From: Stutzerimonas stutzeri
GTDB taxonomy: Bacteria; Pseudomonadota; Gammaproteobacteria; Pseudomonadales; Pseudomonadaceae
NCBI RefSeq assembly: GCF_024448935.1
Contig: NZ_JAMOIE010000003.1
Span: forward strand, 1 to 64,000
Direction: 5' to 3'
DNA length: 64,000 nt
Both the position numbers and the translations under genes were made by a program. The first letter of the stretch is position 1, and each line of letters opens with the position of its first letter. The notes below the pieces were generated by a model, which did not search any database, was not told where the DNA came from, and saw only the letters and a program-made list of their open reading frames with translations. Positions 9,263 to 18,464 of the stretch are shown here, one piece after another.

Positions 9263-9826
9263 CTAGCGGGTGGTCAAATCGTCGAACAGGCCCATCGTCG
9301 TTACGGTGAGCACTTCGGCCGGTTGATCGCCCACGTTGGCCAGGTGGTGAGGCTTTCCCGCATCGAAATGTATGGAGTCACCGCTGGCCAACGGATAGTC
9401 GCGGCCATCGACTCTGTAGCTGATCCGTCCGGAAAGGACGTAGGCGAATTCGGCGCCTACGTGGGCAATGAGTTCGGACTGGTAACCCACTGGCATGCTG
9501 ACTTTGACGGCGTTCAGCAGATTGCCTGGAAAGCTTGTAGACAGGCGCTCGTACGCCAGCGGCTGGCCTTCGATGGTGTAACGAACTCGTTCGCCCTGGT
9601 GGGAATCGGGCTGCGCTTGGCTGGGCTGATCAAACAGCGAATTGAGCGGGACGCCGAGCGATTTTGCGATGTTCGCCAGCGACGAAATCGAGACACCCGT
9701 AAGGTTGCGTTCGGCCTGGGACAGGAAGCTCGCCGTCAGCCCCGACTCCTTGGCTACCTGGTTCAGGGTCTTGTTCGCGGCACGCCTGTGACGACGCAAT
9801 CGCTCGCCGATACGGTCGACTGTCAT
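9263..9826 (-). CDS. XRE-family regulator with C-terminal cupin domain
   Basis: Cytoplasmic DNA-binding regulator of 187 residues. The N-terminal helix-turn-helix spans about residues 5-60 (LNQVAKESGLTASFLSQAER), and the C-terminal cupin about 105-180 (GAEFAYVLSGRISYRVDGRD, then GDSIHFDAGKPHHLANVGD). The start MTVDRIGERL at 9826 matches family length. It lies upstream of dppA on the same strand and is a candidate co-regulator of that operon. Members of this group sense small ligands such as amino acids or polyamines. The ligand here is unknown. Confidence 0.85.
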   Translation of the reverse strand: MTVDRIGERLRRHRRAANKTLNQVAKESGLTASFLSQAERNLTGVSISSLANIAKSLGVPLNSLFDQPSQAQPDSHQGERVRYTIEGQPLAYERLSTSFPGNLLNAVKVSMPVGYQSELIAHVGAEFAYVLSGRISYRVDGRDYPLASGDSIHFDAGKPHHLANVGDQPAEVLTVTTMGLFDDLTTR

Positions 9827-9988
9827 GAAATTCGCCTTGTGAAAGTCGCCAGTATACGGCCGGCGGGACAAGCCCGCGCCAGCCTTGATTTTGGCTTTTT
9901 CACGGCACGGCAGAAAAAAGCTTTGCCAGAAAAATAAGTTGTACTTAAATTCGGCGAACATTTTTTTGGCTGGTTTCGAACAACAGGC

Positions 9989-10290
9989 ATGACCAGCGGT
10001 ATCGGCGGCAGCACGCAGGAAGAAGTGCTTGGGCGCTTGCGCAACATGCTGGATGGCGTCGAGCCGATAGCGCAAGACGAGTACCGGAACCGTATCGGCA
10101 AGGCACAGCGCCGCATGGGGCAGCTTGGCCTCGACGCTGTTTTTCTCAGCGCCGGCGCGAACCTCGAGTTACTTCACCGGCGTGCGCTGGAGCCCGAGCG
10201 AGCGCATGGTTGGTGCAATCCTGCCCGCGGATGGTGCGCTGGAGTACCTGGCGCCGGCCTTCGAAGAGGGCACGATTCGCGACTTCAGTT
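9989..10290 (+). pseudogene. N-terminal fragment of M24 Xaa-Pro peptidase
   Basis: The plus strand reads RNRIGKAQRRMGQLGLDAV then, after an extra T at 10169-10170, YFTGVRWSPSERMVGAILPA and LEYLAPAFEEGTIRDF, which resemble the N-terminal (creatinase/prolidase) domain of M24 peptidases. The catalytic metal-binding domain is absent: homology stops near 10290 and EamA transporter sequence begins. Confidence 0.65.
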
Positions 10291-10664
10291 GCGGCTGCGG
10301 CAATGGCGGCGTCACCATTGCCGAGCACCTTGGGGTTGCCGTCGGCGGTTGCGGCGCTGGCGATTGCCAGCGTGCCGCTGTTTGCCTTGCTGTTCGGTTT
10401 GACCCGGGGGCAGCGAACCACCGGGCTGGAGTGGGGCGGGATCCTGCTGGGGCTGATCGGCATCGGCTTGCTCAATCTCGGGCACAACCTGGTTACGCCT
10501 ATGTAAATCCGCTGGTGGCGGTGCTGCTGGGTATCCCGTTTGCCGGTGAGCGCATCGGGCCTGAGGATTGGTTGGCGATGACGGTTATCGTCAGCGCGGT
10601 AATCCTGATCGGTTTGCCCCAATGGTGCCGGCCGAAGGTCGCAGCTGTGGCGAGCGAGACCTGA
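10290..10664 (+). pseudogene. EamA/RhaT-type transporter remnant
   Basis: Fragments of a drug/metabolite exporter in two frames: GNGGVTIAEHLG, then after a one-base shift in the GGGG run at 10332-10335 LPSAVAALAIASVPLFALLF and LEWGGILLGLIGIGLLNLGH, then in another frame YAYVNPLVAVLLGIPFAGER to the natural C-terminal region. The middle of the protein (about five helices) is missing near 10495, and the N-terminus is replaced by the peptidase fragment. Confidence 0.7.
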
Positions 10665-10766
10665 ATCGAGCGCGCCGTCGGCCTGACAGTGGTTGTAGGA
10701 TGATTTCCGCTTGGGCAAGATCGGACCAACCCCTTAGCGGTCCTAACCCCGGACGACCTGCGCGCC

Positions 10767-10793
10767 ACCCCGGCGTTCCATAGGCGCCGGGGT
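10767..10793 (+). terminator. GC-rich hairpin, possible terminator
   Basis: Perfect nine-base stem ACCCCGGCG / CGCCGGGGT with a nine-base loop, between the EamA remnant and the MFS gene. Only a weak T-rich stretch follows, so termination is uncertain. Confidence 0.4.
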
Positions 10794-10845
10794 CGGTTTG
10801 GCCCGCCGTGTCATCTTCCTTCCGCTCATCTCAACAGGCGATCCG

Positions 10846-12030
10846 ATGCCCGCTGCGAAACCTCCTGCCAACGATACCTTCTTCATCCTGTCACTGGTGG
10901 TCTTCAACTTCATCTCGTTCATTTCCATCGGCATTCCGTTGGCATCGCTGCCGGGCTACATTCATGAAAATCTCGGCTTCAGCACTGCTATTGCCGGCAT
11001 CGTGATCGGTGCGCAGTATCTGACTACCTTGCTCTGCCGCCCGCTTGCCGGCCGGTTGGCGGACGAGCGCGGGGCGAAGAAGACCGTGTTGGTCGGCATG
11101 GCGTCGGGGTTGCTGAGTGGCCTGTTGCTGCTCGCCTCGGCATTGCTGGAATCCTGGCCGATGGCAAGCATCGCCGTGATGGTCGGCAGCCGATTGATGC
11201 TCGGTTTTGCACAAAGCCTGATCGGCATATCGGCGATCACCTGGGGCATCAGCCGACTGGGCGCGGAAAGCACAGCGCGAATGATCTCCTGGAATGGCGT
11301 GGCGGCTTTCGGCGGCGTCGGGATCGGCGCACCGCTTGGTGTCTTTCTCACTCAATCCTTGGGCCTGTGGAGCCTGGGTGTCGTGACGATGGCGCTTGCC
11401 TCGACGGGCCTCGCATTGGCTTGGCGGCGCGGTGATGCACCGCTGAATCCCGGCAAGCGCTTGCCGTTCGGCAAAGTGCTGTGGAAGGTCGCACCGCCTG
11501 GTATCAGTCTGGCGTTGGCCACCATTGGCTACGGCACGCTGACTGCTTTTATCGCGCTGTATTACAACGCCCGCGGTTGGGATGGCGCGGCCTGGTGCCT
11601 CACTGCCTTTGCGTTTGCGTTTATCGGGACGCGCTTGTTGGGGCCGAACCTCATCAACCGCGTCGGCGGTTATTCGGTGGCGATGGTGTGCCTGGTGGTG
11701 GAGATTTTCGGGCTCTTGTTGCTCTGGCTTGCGGAGGCGCCCAGCTTTGCCCTGGCAGGCTCCGCGCTGACGGGCTGCGGGCTGTCCTTGCTCTATCCCG
11801 CGCTGGGGGTTGGCGTAGTGTCACGCGTGGGAACGGCAAACCGCAGCTCGGGCCTCAGCGTGTTCGCCATGTTCTTCGACCTGTCGCTGGGGCTGTCTGG
11901 CGCGATCATGGGCGTGCTGGCGGCTTACATTGGCATGCAGAGCATCTTTCTCGGCGCTGCGGTGGTGGCAGTAGGGGCTTTCGGGATCGTCTGGCTTTTG
12001 CTCCGTCAGGAGCGTGCCACTCAGTCGTGA
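10846..12030 (+). CDS. MFS transporter (YhhS-like efflux family)
   Basis: Inner-membrane major facilitator, 394 residues with about twelve hydrophobic helices. The motif-A loop between helices 2 and 3 is RPLAGRLADERGAKKTVL. The N-terminal segment FISFISIGIPLASLPGYIHE and the IGAQYLTTLLCRPLAGR region resemble the YhhS/arabinose-efflux type. The ATG at 10846 was preferred to one at 10798 because the 16 extra residues are not hydrophobic or family-like. Substrate unknown. No operon partner is visible. Confidence 0.85.
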   Translation: MPAAKPPANDTFFILSLVVFNFISFISIGIPLASLPGYIHENLGFSTAIAGIVIGAQYLTTLLCRPLAGRLADERGAKKTVLVGMASGLLSGLLLLASALLESWPMASIAVMVGSRLMLGFAQSLIGISAITWGISRLGAESTARMISWNGVAAFGGVGIGAPLGVFLTQSLGLWSLGVVTMALASTGLALAWRRGDAPLNPGKRLPFGKVLWKVAPPGISLALATIGYGTLTAFIALYYNARGWDGAAWCLTAFAFAFIGTRLLGPNLINRVGGYSVAMVCLVVEIFGLLLLWLAEAPSFALAGSALTGCGLSLLYPALGVGVVSRVGTANRSSGLSVFAMFFDLSLGLSGAIMGVLAAYIGMQSIFLGAAVVAVGAFGIVWLLLRQERATQS

Positions 12031-12267
12031 GCGATGACCAGACCGCTGCAGAAGCCTTCTGTTCACTTCGGCGGTACAGAGTCAATCAGGGTTCTGGTCG
12101 CGTCGTATCTGAACGAGGGAGCGAATAGCTTTCGACCTCAGCCCGTGATCTCGGAGGGCAGGCGTACTGTTAAACCTGCGGGCCTGACGGGCTCAACGCC
12201 GAGCCCGGTTCGGCTTGTTGTTTTGCGACGCAAGGGGCGATGTACGGGCATGCCGGCTAGATGATGC

Positions 12268-12438
12268 CTATCGTCCGGCCGCGCAGAACTCGAGGTCCAT
12301 TGACGCACGCCTCGCCAGTGCCGCCGCGCTCGGACGATTGTCCGTCTTACAACGCCGCAGCTGCTTCCACAACTCAAGCGGATGATTGGGGTTGAGGTCG
12401 GATCGCTTGACCAGGGTTTCCAGCGTTTTGCTACTCAT
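12268..12438 (-). CDS. small hypothetical protein (56 aa)
   Basis: Begins MSSKTLETLVKRSDLNPNHP and is basic and soluble, with no recognised family. The ATG at 12438 is preceded by a good ribosome site (GGAGG, five bases before the start), which is the main reason to accept it. Isolated between the MFS and ExoD genes. Function unknown. Confidence 0.5.
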   Translation of the reverse strand: MSSKTLETLVKRSDLNPNHPLELWKQLRRCKTDNRPSAAALARRASMDLEFCAAGR

Positions 12439-12851
12439 GTGGCCTCCAATGTCGTCTCGGTCGAGTGGTTGGTGGTCCTGAAAATAGTCGCTTCCTTGCG
12501 CCAGCCGTCGCGGCTTTCCATGGCTCCGAGAGTGCCCGGATTGGGTTACAGGTTGTTGACAAACCGAGCTCGTTTCGCCGCGCCGATGAACGGCGTTTTC
12601 GGGTCGCATGCCTTGATTATTGGCGATCGCTAAGAGTGGAAAAATATATATGGTGGTGTGACTGGCGCGGGTGGGGCATTAGCGTTTCGTTGCCATCCAA
12701 ATGCAATCATTTATTGTCCATGTGTTGCGCTTGTAACCGGCCGTTCGAACTGGCTGTAGCTCATCAGAGAATTATGTCAGCGGAACAGTGCTTTAAGTGT
12801 CGCAGCGGCATCCTGCCGTATCCACAGCCATACTGCGACGAGGAGGACCGC
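12439..12851. other. intergenic region upstream of exoD-like gene
   Basis: About 410 bases with no supported gene. It includes an AT-rich patch near 12640-12655 (GAAAAATATATATGG) that could hold promoters for the flanking divergent genes. Confidence 0.4.
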
Positions 12852-13457
12852 ATGACTGAGACCAACAAGCGCGAACACGCACATGATTGTCTTGCACAGG
12901 TGATCGACGGCGTGGTCGAGTCAGGTGATAACCAACCTAAGGTATCGGTTGGTGACATTCAGAACAAAATCGGTCAGCGCAGCTTCGGGCCGTTCCTGTT
13001 CGTTCCCGCTATCATCGAGATCAGCCCGATCGGCGGTATTCCCGGCGTGCCGAGCATGCTTGCATTGATCGTCGCATTGTTCGCCATCCAGCTGTTGTTT
13101 GGTCGGCATCATTTCTGGATGCCCGGATTTCTCGCACATCGCTCGGTCAGCGGCCAGAAGCTTGAGAAAGGCCTGAACAAGATCCGTCCGGTTGTGCGCT
13201 GGTTGGACAAGGTGAGCAACAAGCGTTTGGTCTGGGCCACCCGCAGCAGCTTTCTACGGGTGATTGCGGCGCTCTGCGTCGTGCTTGCGACCTCGGTGCC
13301 TCCGCTCGAACTGTTGCCCTTCGCCAGCACCGCGCCGTTCTCGGCCATCTGCCTGTTCGGTCTGGGTATCACCACCCGAGACGGAGCAGCCATCGTTCTC
13401 GGGCTGATTGTGGCGGTTGGCGCCTTCGTGCTGGCGGGCATGGGGCTGATGGGCTGA
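12852..13457 (+). CDS. ExoD-family membrane protein
   Basis: A 201-residue integral membrane protein of the exopolysaccharide synthesis ExoD family (PF06055 type), with IGQRSFGPFLFVPAIIEISP followed by PGVPSMLALIVALFAIQLLF and two C-terminal helices. The ATG at 12852 has a perfect AGGAGG eleven bases upstream. The family was named from rhizobial exopolysaccharide and alkaline-tolerance mutants, but its biochemical role is unclear. Confidence 0.85.
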   Translation: MTETNKREHAHDCLAQVIDGVVESGDNQPKVSVGDIQNKIGQRSFGPFLFVPAIIEISPIGGIPGVPSMLALIVALFAIQLLFGRHHFWMPGFLAHRSVSGQKLEKGLNKIRPVVRWLDKVSNKRLVWATRSSFLRVIAALCVVLATSVPPLELLPFASTAPFSAICLFGLGITTRDGAAIVLGLIVAVGAFVLAGMGLMG

Positions 13458-13509
13458 TTGGCTCGTCCCAACGCGGTTCGCCCGTTTCCGTCCTACTGGC
13501 TCAGCCAGA

Positions 13510-14340
13510 CTACTCGTCCAGGTGAGCGCTGCCTCGCGGCGCCGCGCCGGCATGGTGTGCATACAGACGCGACAGCGGGGCCGCGGACACGCCATGCATC
13601 ATGATCGATGCCACGGTGTAGCCCAGCAGGGAGGAACTGGCTACCAGCTTCTTGTGCTCGGAAAGGGCCAGCAGTTTGGCTGCTGCGAAACCCACGATTG
13701 CGCCCATCAGCGCGGCGCCACCGATGCCGATCAGTATCCAGTATCGACTCGATGAGCCGGCGCGACCAGGCCTGAACAGGTGAATGGCTGAGCATGAGAA
13801 TTGGCAGCATGACGAAGGCGTAGGCCAGGCCGTCGTTGGCTCCGGATTCCGCCGACAGCGGTGTCGCGCAGCCGCAAGGGGAGGTGCTGTTTCGCGAACT
13901 TGCCGGTCACGATCGAGCTGGCGACTACCGGGTCGGTGGGCGTGACCACTGCACCCAGCAGCAGGGCTGTCCATAGATAGCGACAGCCCCAGCAGCCAAC
14001 CGGCCAACAAGGATGACACCAGCCACATACCGAGCATGACGAAGATCAGCAAGAGCATGACGGGCTTGAGCATGGCCTTGAGCGCTGCACGCTGCAGGCG
14101 CAGGGCAACACCCATCAGCCCGATTGCCAGCGTCAGCCGCGCCGCTTGCTCGAGAACGCTGAAGGTGTCGCCCCAGCGCGCGAGATCGAGCCAACTCAAG
14201 CCATATGGACCGACCGCAAGCCCGACCAGCACGGCGAGCGCCGGCTCGGATACAGGGCTACGCTTGATCAGCGCCGACAGCAAGGCAATACAGACAGCAA
14301 CGCCGCCCATGATGGCAAGTGCAATGTTCAGCTGGGACAT
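13510..14340 (-). pseudogene. degraded Na+/H+ antiporter (CPA1/NhaP type)
   Basis: The N-terminal helices are intact (MSQLNIALAIMGGVAVCIAL, then ALAVLVGLAVGPYGLSWLDL). The core VTPTDPVVASSIVTGKFAKQ motif lies in another frame, and later segments (MLPILMLSHSPVQAW, ILIGIGGAALMGAIVGFAAA) in further frames. LLALSEHKKLVASSSLLGYT is joined directly to the family's C-terminal VASIMMHGVSAAPLSRLY, so a large central part is missing near 13610. Several frameshifts plus an internal deletion make it non-functional. Confidence 0.8.
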
Positions 14341-14398
14341 GACGGCTCCGAGTTCGCAGTACCTCTACTGCGAGGGGTGCCGGTAACAAATGTTCCCG

Positions 14399-15568
14399 CT
14401 AGCGGCCTGCACGTTTCATGCACGCCAGATGGCGATCGTTGACCCGATTGGCAAACCAGGCGGTCGTCAGGTTGCGTGTGATCTTCGGACTTTCCAGGCG
14501 AATGCCCGGCAGCACCGCGCGGGGCAGGGGCTTTCCGGCGCGCTTTTCAGCCAAAGCGAACACGCGCTCATACAAGCTGGTTTTCTCGAATCCGTGCGTA
14601 TCGCCGCGCTCCAGGGCGTTGCGAATCGCTGTCTCGCTCATGTCGAGCTTGGCCGCCAGCGAGCGCACCGCACGCTCGGTCTGGCCGGCTTTGCGGCTGC
14701 CATGGATGATCAGGTCGCCATCGAGGGTCAGCTTGATTCCGCTCGCACGGCTGACCGCGGCCTGAAACGCGGCGTTGCGGCTGGCATACCAGCCGGCATT
14801 GAAATCTGCGAAGCGGTACAGCGGCTGGGTGTAACTGGCGGGGTAGTCCAGCAGATGCGCGATGCCGAAGTACATACCGCCGCGGCGAGTGAACACCTCA
14901 TCCCGGATGGAGCCTTCACGGCGGTAGGGATAGTCGCGTGCGCGGTCTTCGGCGAAGGCGATACTGACTTGCATGGGGCCACCGGTCTTGACTGGGTTGA
15001 GCGTGCCGAACAGCTGTTTGCCGAGCGGCATGATGCCGAGGAAGTCGTCGAAGATTGCGCTCAGCTGTTCTTCCGTGCGCACCGCCGCGAGGCGCTGGCT
15101 GTAAGTCTTGCCGTTGGGTGATTGAACGTCCAGGGCCGCATCTACGATGAAGCGTGGGACATGCAGTCGGGACGCGCGCCGGTAGATCTCATCGCGGGCG
15201 ATTTTCGCCAGGTCTGGGACCGGTGGGGTCGCCTGGAAAGTGGATTCCTGCACCGTGACGGCCAGGACGGCGCAGAGGTTCTCGTTAGTCGGCGGGATCG
15301 CCAGCGCATCGAAGGCGGCGTAGATGTCGGTGGCCCAGCCCTGTCGATTCGGGATGTTGCTGGGGATCAGCCGGACGATCTTGGCGCGTACTTCGTCCGG
15401 CCGGGGCGCAGGCACCTCCGGTTTTTGCGTGCCGCAGCCGGCCAGGCCAAGCAGCAAGGCGCTGGTGAACGTAACGGCGAGTCGGCGCGCAGCCCGGCTG
15501 GAGGGAGTCGGCGTTGGCGCGTGCGAGTCGACAGTCGAATCCTGTCGATTTGAGAGCTGAAAGATCAT
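14399..15568 (-). CDS. DUF1615-family lipoprotein
   Basis: A 389-residue envelope protein with a lipoprotein signal: hydrophobic stretch then lipobox LAGC (about residue 46), followed by a proline-rich linker. The rest matches the DUF1615 family pattern (LIPSNIPNRQGWATDIYAAF, then LCAVLAVTVQESTFQATPPV and YYFGIAHLL-like RRGGMYFGIAHLLDYP). The start at 15568 places the basic n-region correctly before the hydrophobic core. The VTVQESTF region recalls lysozyme-like folds, but no activity is shown. Confidence 0.8.
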   Translation of the reverse strand: MIFQLSNRQDSTVDSHAPTPTPSSRAARRLAVTFTSALLLGLAGCGTQKPEVPAPRPDEVRAKIVRLIPSNIPNRQGWATDIYAAFDALAIPPTNENLCAVLAVTVQESTFQATPPVPDLAKIARDEIYRRASRLHVPRFIVDAALDVQSPNGKTYSQRLAAVRTEEQLSAIFDDFLGIMPLGKQLFGTLNPVKTGGPMQVSIAFAEDRARDYPYRREGSIRDEVFTRRGGMYFGIAHLLDYPASYTQPLYRFADFNAGWYASRNAAFQAAVSRASGIKLTLDGDLIIHGSRKAGQTERAVRSLAAKLDMSETAIRNALERGDTHGFEKTSLYERVFALAEKRAGKPLPRAVLPGIRLESPKITRNLTTAWFANRVNDRHLACMKRAGR

Positions 15569-15739
15569 GCGGTCCCATCTGGATACGTGCTTCAGGTCCG
15601 ACAGTAAAACAGACGCAGCCGTTCTGCAGCCGCTGAGGTGCTGATGACTGCCGGTGAACTTGCGAGGTTGCCGCTGTCCGAAACCTGACGAGCCACCGGG
15701 CGTGCCGGTGGCGCCAAACAGCGACGAGCACCTGACCTC

Positions 15740-16701
15740 ATGAGCGAATCGCACTTCGACGTTCGGCGACTCGAACGCTACGACAGCACCACCCGTGAAT
15801 ACTTGCTGGCGATCATCACAGATGAAGACCACGCGTCCCAGGTTGAACTGGACAGCGGCCAAATCGCCTGGCAATCGACCCTGCGGCATGATCGACTGCA
15901 CCGTGACGTCGACCTGCAAACGGGCAAGCCAAACTACCGTTTCGAGGACATCCCTGAGCATGAGGGCGGCGAGTTCAGCTGGTCAGCCTGATCGCCGAGG
16001 GCGGGCGCGGCGCTGAATTCTCCGAGCTGGCCATGTTCGGCAAGCGCTTGGTGACCTTCGATGACCGCACTGGATTGGTCTGTGAAATCCGCGACCAGAA
16101 CCAGCTGGTGCCTCGAAACATTCTCATGACCGGCAGCGGCGACGAAGCCTTCAAGGGTTTCAAAGCGGAGTGGGCAACGCTCTACAACGACCAATTGGTC
16201 GTCGGCAGCCACGGCAAGAAGGCCTCTGAGGAGTGGGTGAAGTTGCTCGACCGCCACTACGCCGTACAGAGCGTGGACTGGTCGGAGCGCTATCAACGCA
16301 TCCGCGACGCGCTGGGCGTCGGGCCGGACGGCTATGTGATCCACGAGGCGGCCGAGTGGCACCCGTATCGCCGGGAATGGCTTTTCTTTCCGCGCAAGAT
16401 CTCGACCGAGCCATTCGACGAGGCGATCGATGAGCGGGAGCGTGGCGCCAACACCTTGATTATGGCCAGCGAAGACTTCAGCCAGATCCGGACCCTTGAG
16501 GTCGGTCAGCGTGTTCCTGAGCGGGGCATTTCATCGTTCAAGATCCTGCCGGGCCATCCCAACGAGTGCGTTGGCCTGAAAAGCGTCGAGATCGGTGATC
16601 GAACCGAGAGCTACCTGTTCTGCTTCAACCTCGACGGCGAGGTGCTGCAGGACGATATCTTCATCGGTAATTACAAGTGCGAGGGTCTGGAAATTCTCTG
16701 A
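15740..16701 (+). pseudogene. calcium-activated nucleotidase (apyrase)-like gene, frameshifted
   Basis: Two frames together give a protein of about 320 residues resembling the soluble calcium-activated nucleotidase family (PF06079, CANT1/SCAN-1). The first frame holds YLLAIITDEDHASQVELDSG up to GGEFSW. The second continues SLIAEGGRGAEFSELAMFGK, LVTFDDRTGLVCEI, EAFKGFKAEWATLYNDQLVV, GYVIHEAAEWHPYRREWLFF, ERERGANTLIMASEDF, RGISSFKILP and ends YKCEGLEIL. A one-base loss around 15980-15988 separates them. There is no signal peptide, unlike animal relatives. If the frameshift is a sequencing error the gene is complete; otherwise it is a recent pseudogene. Confidence 0.75.
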
Positions 16702-16819
16702 TGGCCGTTCCCGTTGCCCCGAAGGCCATCGCTCGCCTTGCCGAAACACAGCAGGTTGCCAATCAATCGCCCCGTTTTCGGCTACGCTGAGGTTCCCAAC
16801 TGCCGTTACAGATTCGACC

Positions 16820-17698
16820 ATGCATCAGCAAATCTTCGCCCAGTCTCGTTCAGCTTCTGGCTCCAGCTTCTGGCGCGACGAGGCGCTGCCGTTCATCGAG
16901 TCGCGCACTGTGGAAGATGGCCGCCGCGTCTGTTATGCGCGGCACAGCCACGAAACCTTCTCCATCGGGTTGATCGACAGCGGCGCCAGTACTTACATCA
17001 ACGGTGAACATCAGTGCCGCGTCGAAGCCGGCACCCTGGTGCTAATGAACCCCGGCGACGTACATGCCTGCAATCCGATCCAGAACCAGCCTTGGGCGTA
17101 TCGCATGCTTTATGTCGATGTTGGCTGGTTGAGTCAGCTGCAAGACCACTTAGGCATGGGTGGAGCAGGCTTTCGCTGCTTCGCCCCAATAATGACCCTC
17201 GATCCGCTGCTACAGTCGGCCTTTAGCCGCTTTCATACAGTGCTCATCGACGACAACGCCGATTTGCTGCAAAAGGAAACCGCCGCCCTATCTTTCTTCT
17301 CTCTGTCGCACGAGCGACTGGGGCTCGAAGTCGGCGTCCCGGAGAGTGACCTGAAACTGCAGCGTGCCGCCGAGTTCATCGCCGACAATTATCAGCGCTC
17401 CCTCAAACTGGGCGAGATCAGCCTCATGGCAGGCGTCTCGCCGTCGAGCCTCATCCGCGCCTTCAAAAAACGGTTCGGGATGACCCCACATGCCTATCTG
17501 ACCAATCGGCGCGTGCAGTTTGCGCGAGCCGAGCTGCGGCGTGGCCGGCCTATTGCAGATGTGGCGCTGGATGCGGGGTTTGCTGACCAGGCGCACCTGC
17601 AGCGCGCCTTCAAGCAACTGCTGGCTGCCACGCCCGGGCACTATCGAACAGGAAGCCGAAACGTGCGCCACGACACCCGTCAGGTCAGCAGCAGGTAA
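16820..17698 (+). CDS. AraC-family transcriptional regulator
   Basis: A 292-residue regulator with an N-terminal AraC-type cupin sensor (HSHETFSIGLIDSGASTYIN and MNPGDVHACNP) and a C-terminal double helix-turn-helix (about residues 185-285: LKLGEISLMAGVSPSSLIRA, FKKRFGMTPHAYLTNRRVQF, IADVALDAGFADQAHLQRAF). The ATG at 16820 gives the family length. It converges on and overlaps the LysE-family exporter by 19 bases; such AraC/LysE pairs often control amino-acid export, which is an inference here. Confidence 0.88.
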   Translation: MHQQIFAQSRSASGSSFWRDEALPFIESRTVEDGRRVCYARHSHETFSIGLIDSGASTYINGEHQCRVEAGTLVLMNPGDVHACNPIQNQPWAYRMLYVDVGWLSQLQDHLGMGGAGFRCFAPIMTLDPLLQSAFSRFHTVLIDDNADLLQKETAALSFFSLSHERLGLEVGVPESDLKLQRAAEFIADNYQRSLKLGEISLMAGVSPSSLIRAFKKRFGMTPHAYLTNRRVQFARAELRRGRPIADVALDAGFADQAHLQRAFKQLLAATPGHYRTGSRNVRHDTRQVSSR

Positions 17699-18267
17699 GC
17701 CGCGCTGGCGACCAGCAGCGATGCCATCAATCGATTGAACAGCCGTACCCGTGCGGGCTTGTCGAGATGTTGCCGCAGGAAGGTGCCCGCATACGCCCAA
17801 CACGCCAGTGAGGCATAGCAGATCACGAAGTAGATCGCTGCGAAGCGCCAGACTGAGGAAGCGTCGCCTGCGGCAGCGAACAAGCCCATGCCCGCTACCG
17901 AGGCCAGCCAGGCCTTGGGGTTGAGCCACTGCATCGCTGCGCCATACAGCAGCGTCGGCCGCATCGCAGGCTTGTCTGCATTCAGGCGACCGTTGTCTGC
18001 GGCCAGCCGAAACGCCATGTACAGCAGAAATGCCACGCCAGCCAGCTTGATCGATTCGGTCAGCCAGGGCCAATGATCGAGTAGTTCGTTCAGGCCCAGC
18101 CCGATCAACAACAGTAGCAGCGTGAAACCAATGGTTGCGCCGCTGACGTGGCGCATGGCTGGCCGCAAACCGAACTGCGCGCCAGCGCTGAGCGCGACGA
18201 TGTTGACCGGGCCGGGCGATATGGAAGAAGCCAGCGCGAAGGCGGCCATGGACAGCAAAAGACTCAT
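17680..18267 (-). CDS. LysE/RhtB-family translocator
   Basis: Inner-membrane exporter of 195 residues with about six helices. The N-terminal SSISPGPVNIVALSAGAQFG segment and the later NPKAWLASVAGMGLF motif (conserved NPK) identify the LysE superfamily, which exports amino acids or homoserine lactones. Substrate unknown. It overlaps the convergent AraC gene at its 3' end. Confidence 0.88.
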   Translation of the reverse strand: MSLLLSMAAFALASSISPGPVNIVALSAGAQFGLRPAMRHVSGATIGFTLLLLLIGLGLNELLDHWPWLTESIKLAGVAFLLYMAFRLAADNGRLNADKPAMRPTLLYGAAMQWLNPKAWLASVAGMGLFAAAGDASSVWRFAAIYFVICYASLACWAYAGTFLRQHLDKPARVRLFNRLMASLLVASAAYLLLT

Positions 18268-18464
18268 CGAAAGCTCCTGAAAGTACGCATGAACATCAGC
18301 GCGACGATAGGAGCGGGAACTGCCGCGGTATTGAAGAAAATGCGCGTTGTGCTCGGTTCGATTAGTAAGCGGCTAACAAAACTTGGTGTCCGCAGCGCAG
18401 TCCAACCGCTGTCTCCAGCCAAGAGTCGCCGCGCGCAACTGCGCATCAACCTTCAGGAGAGCCG

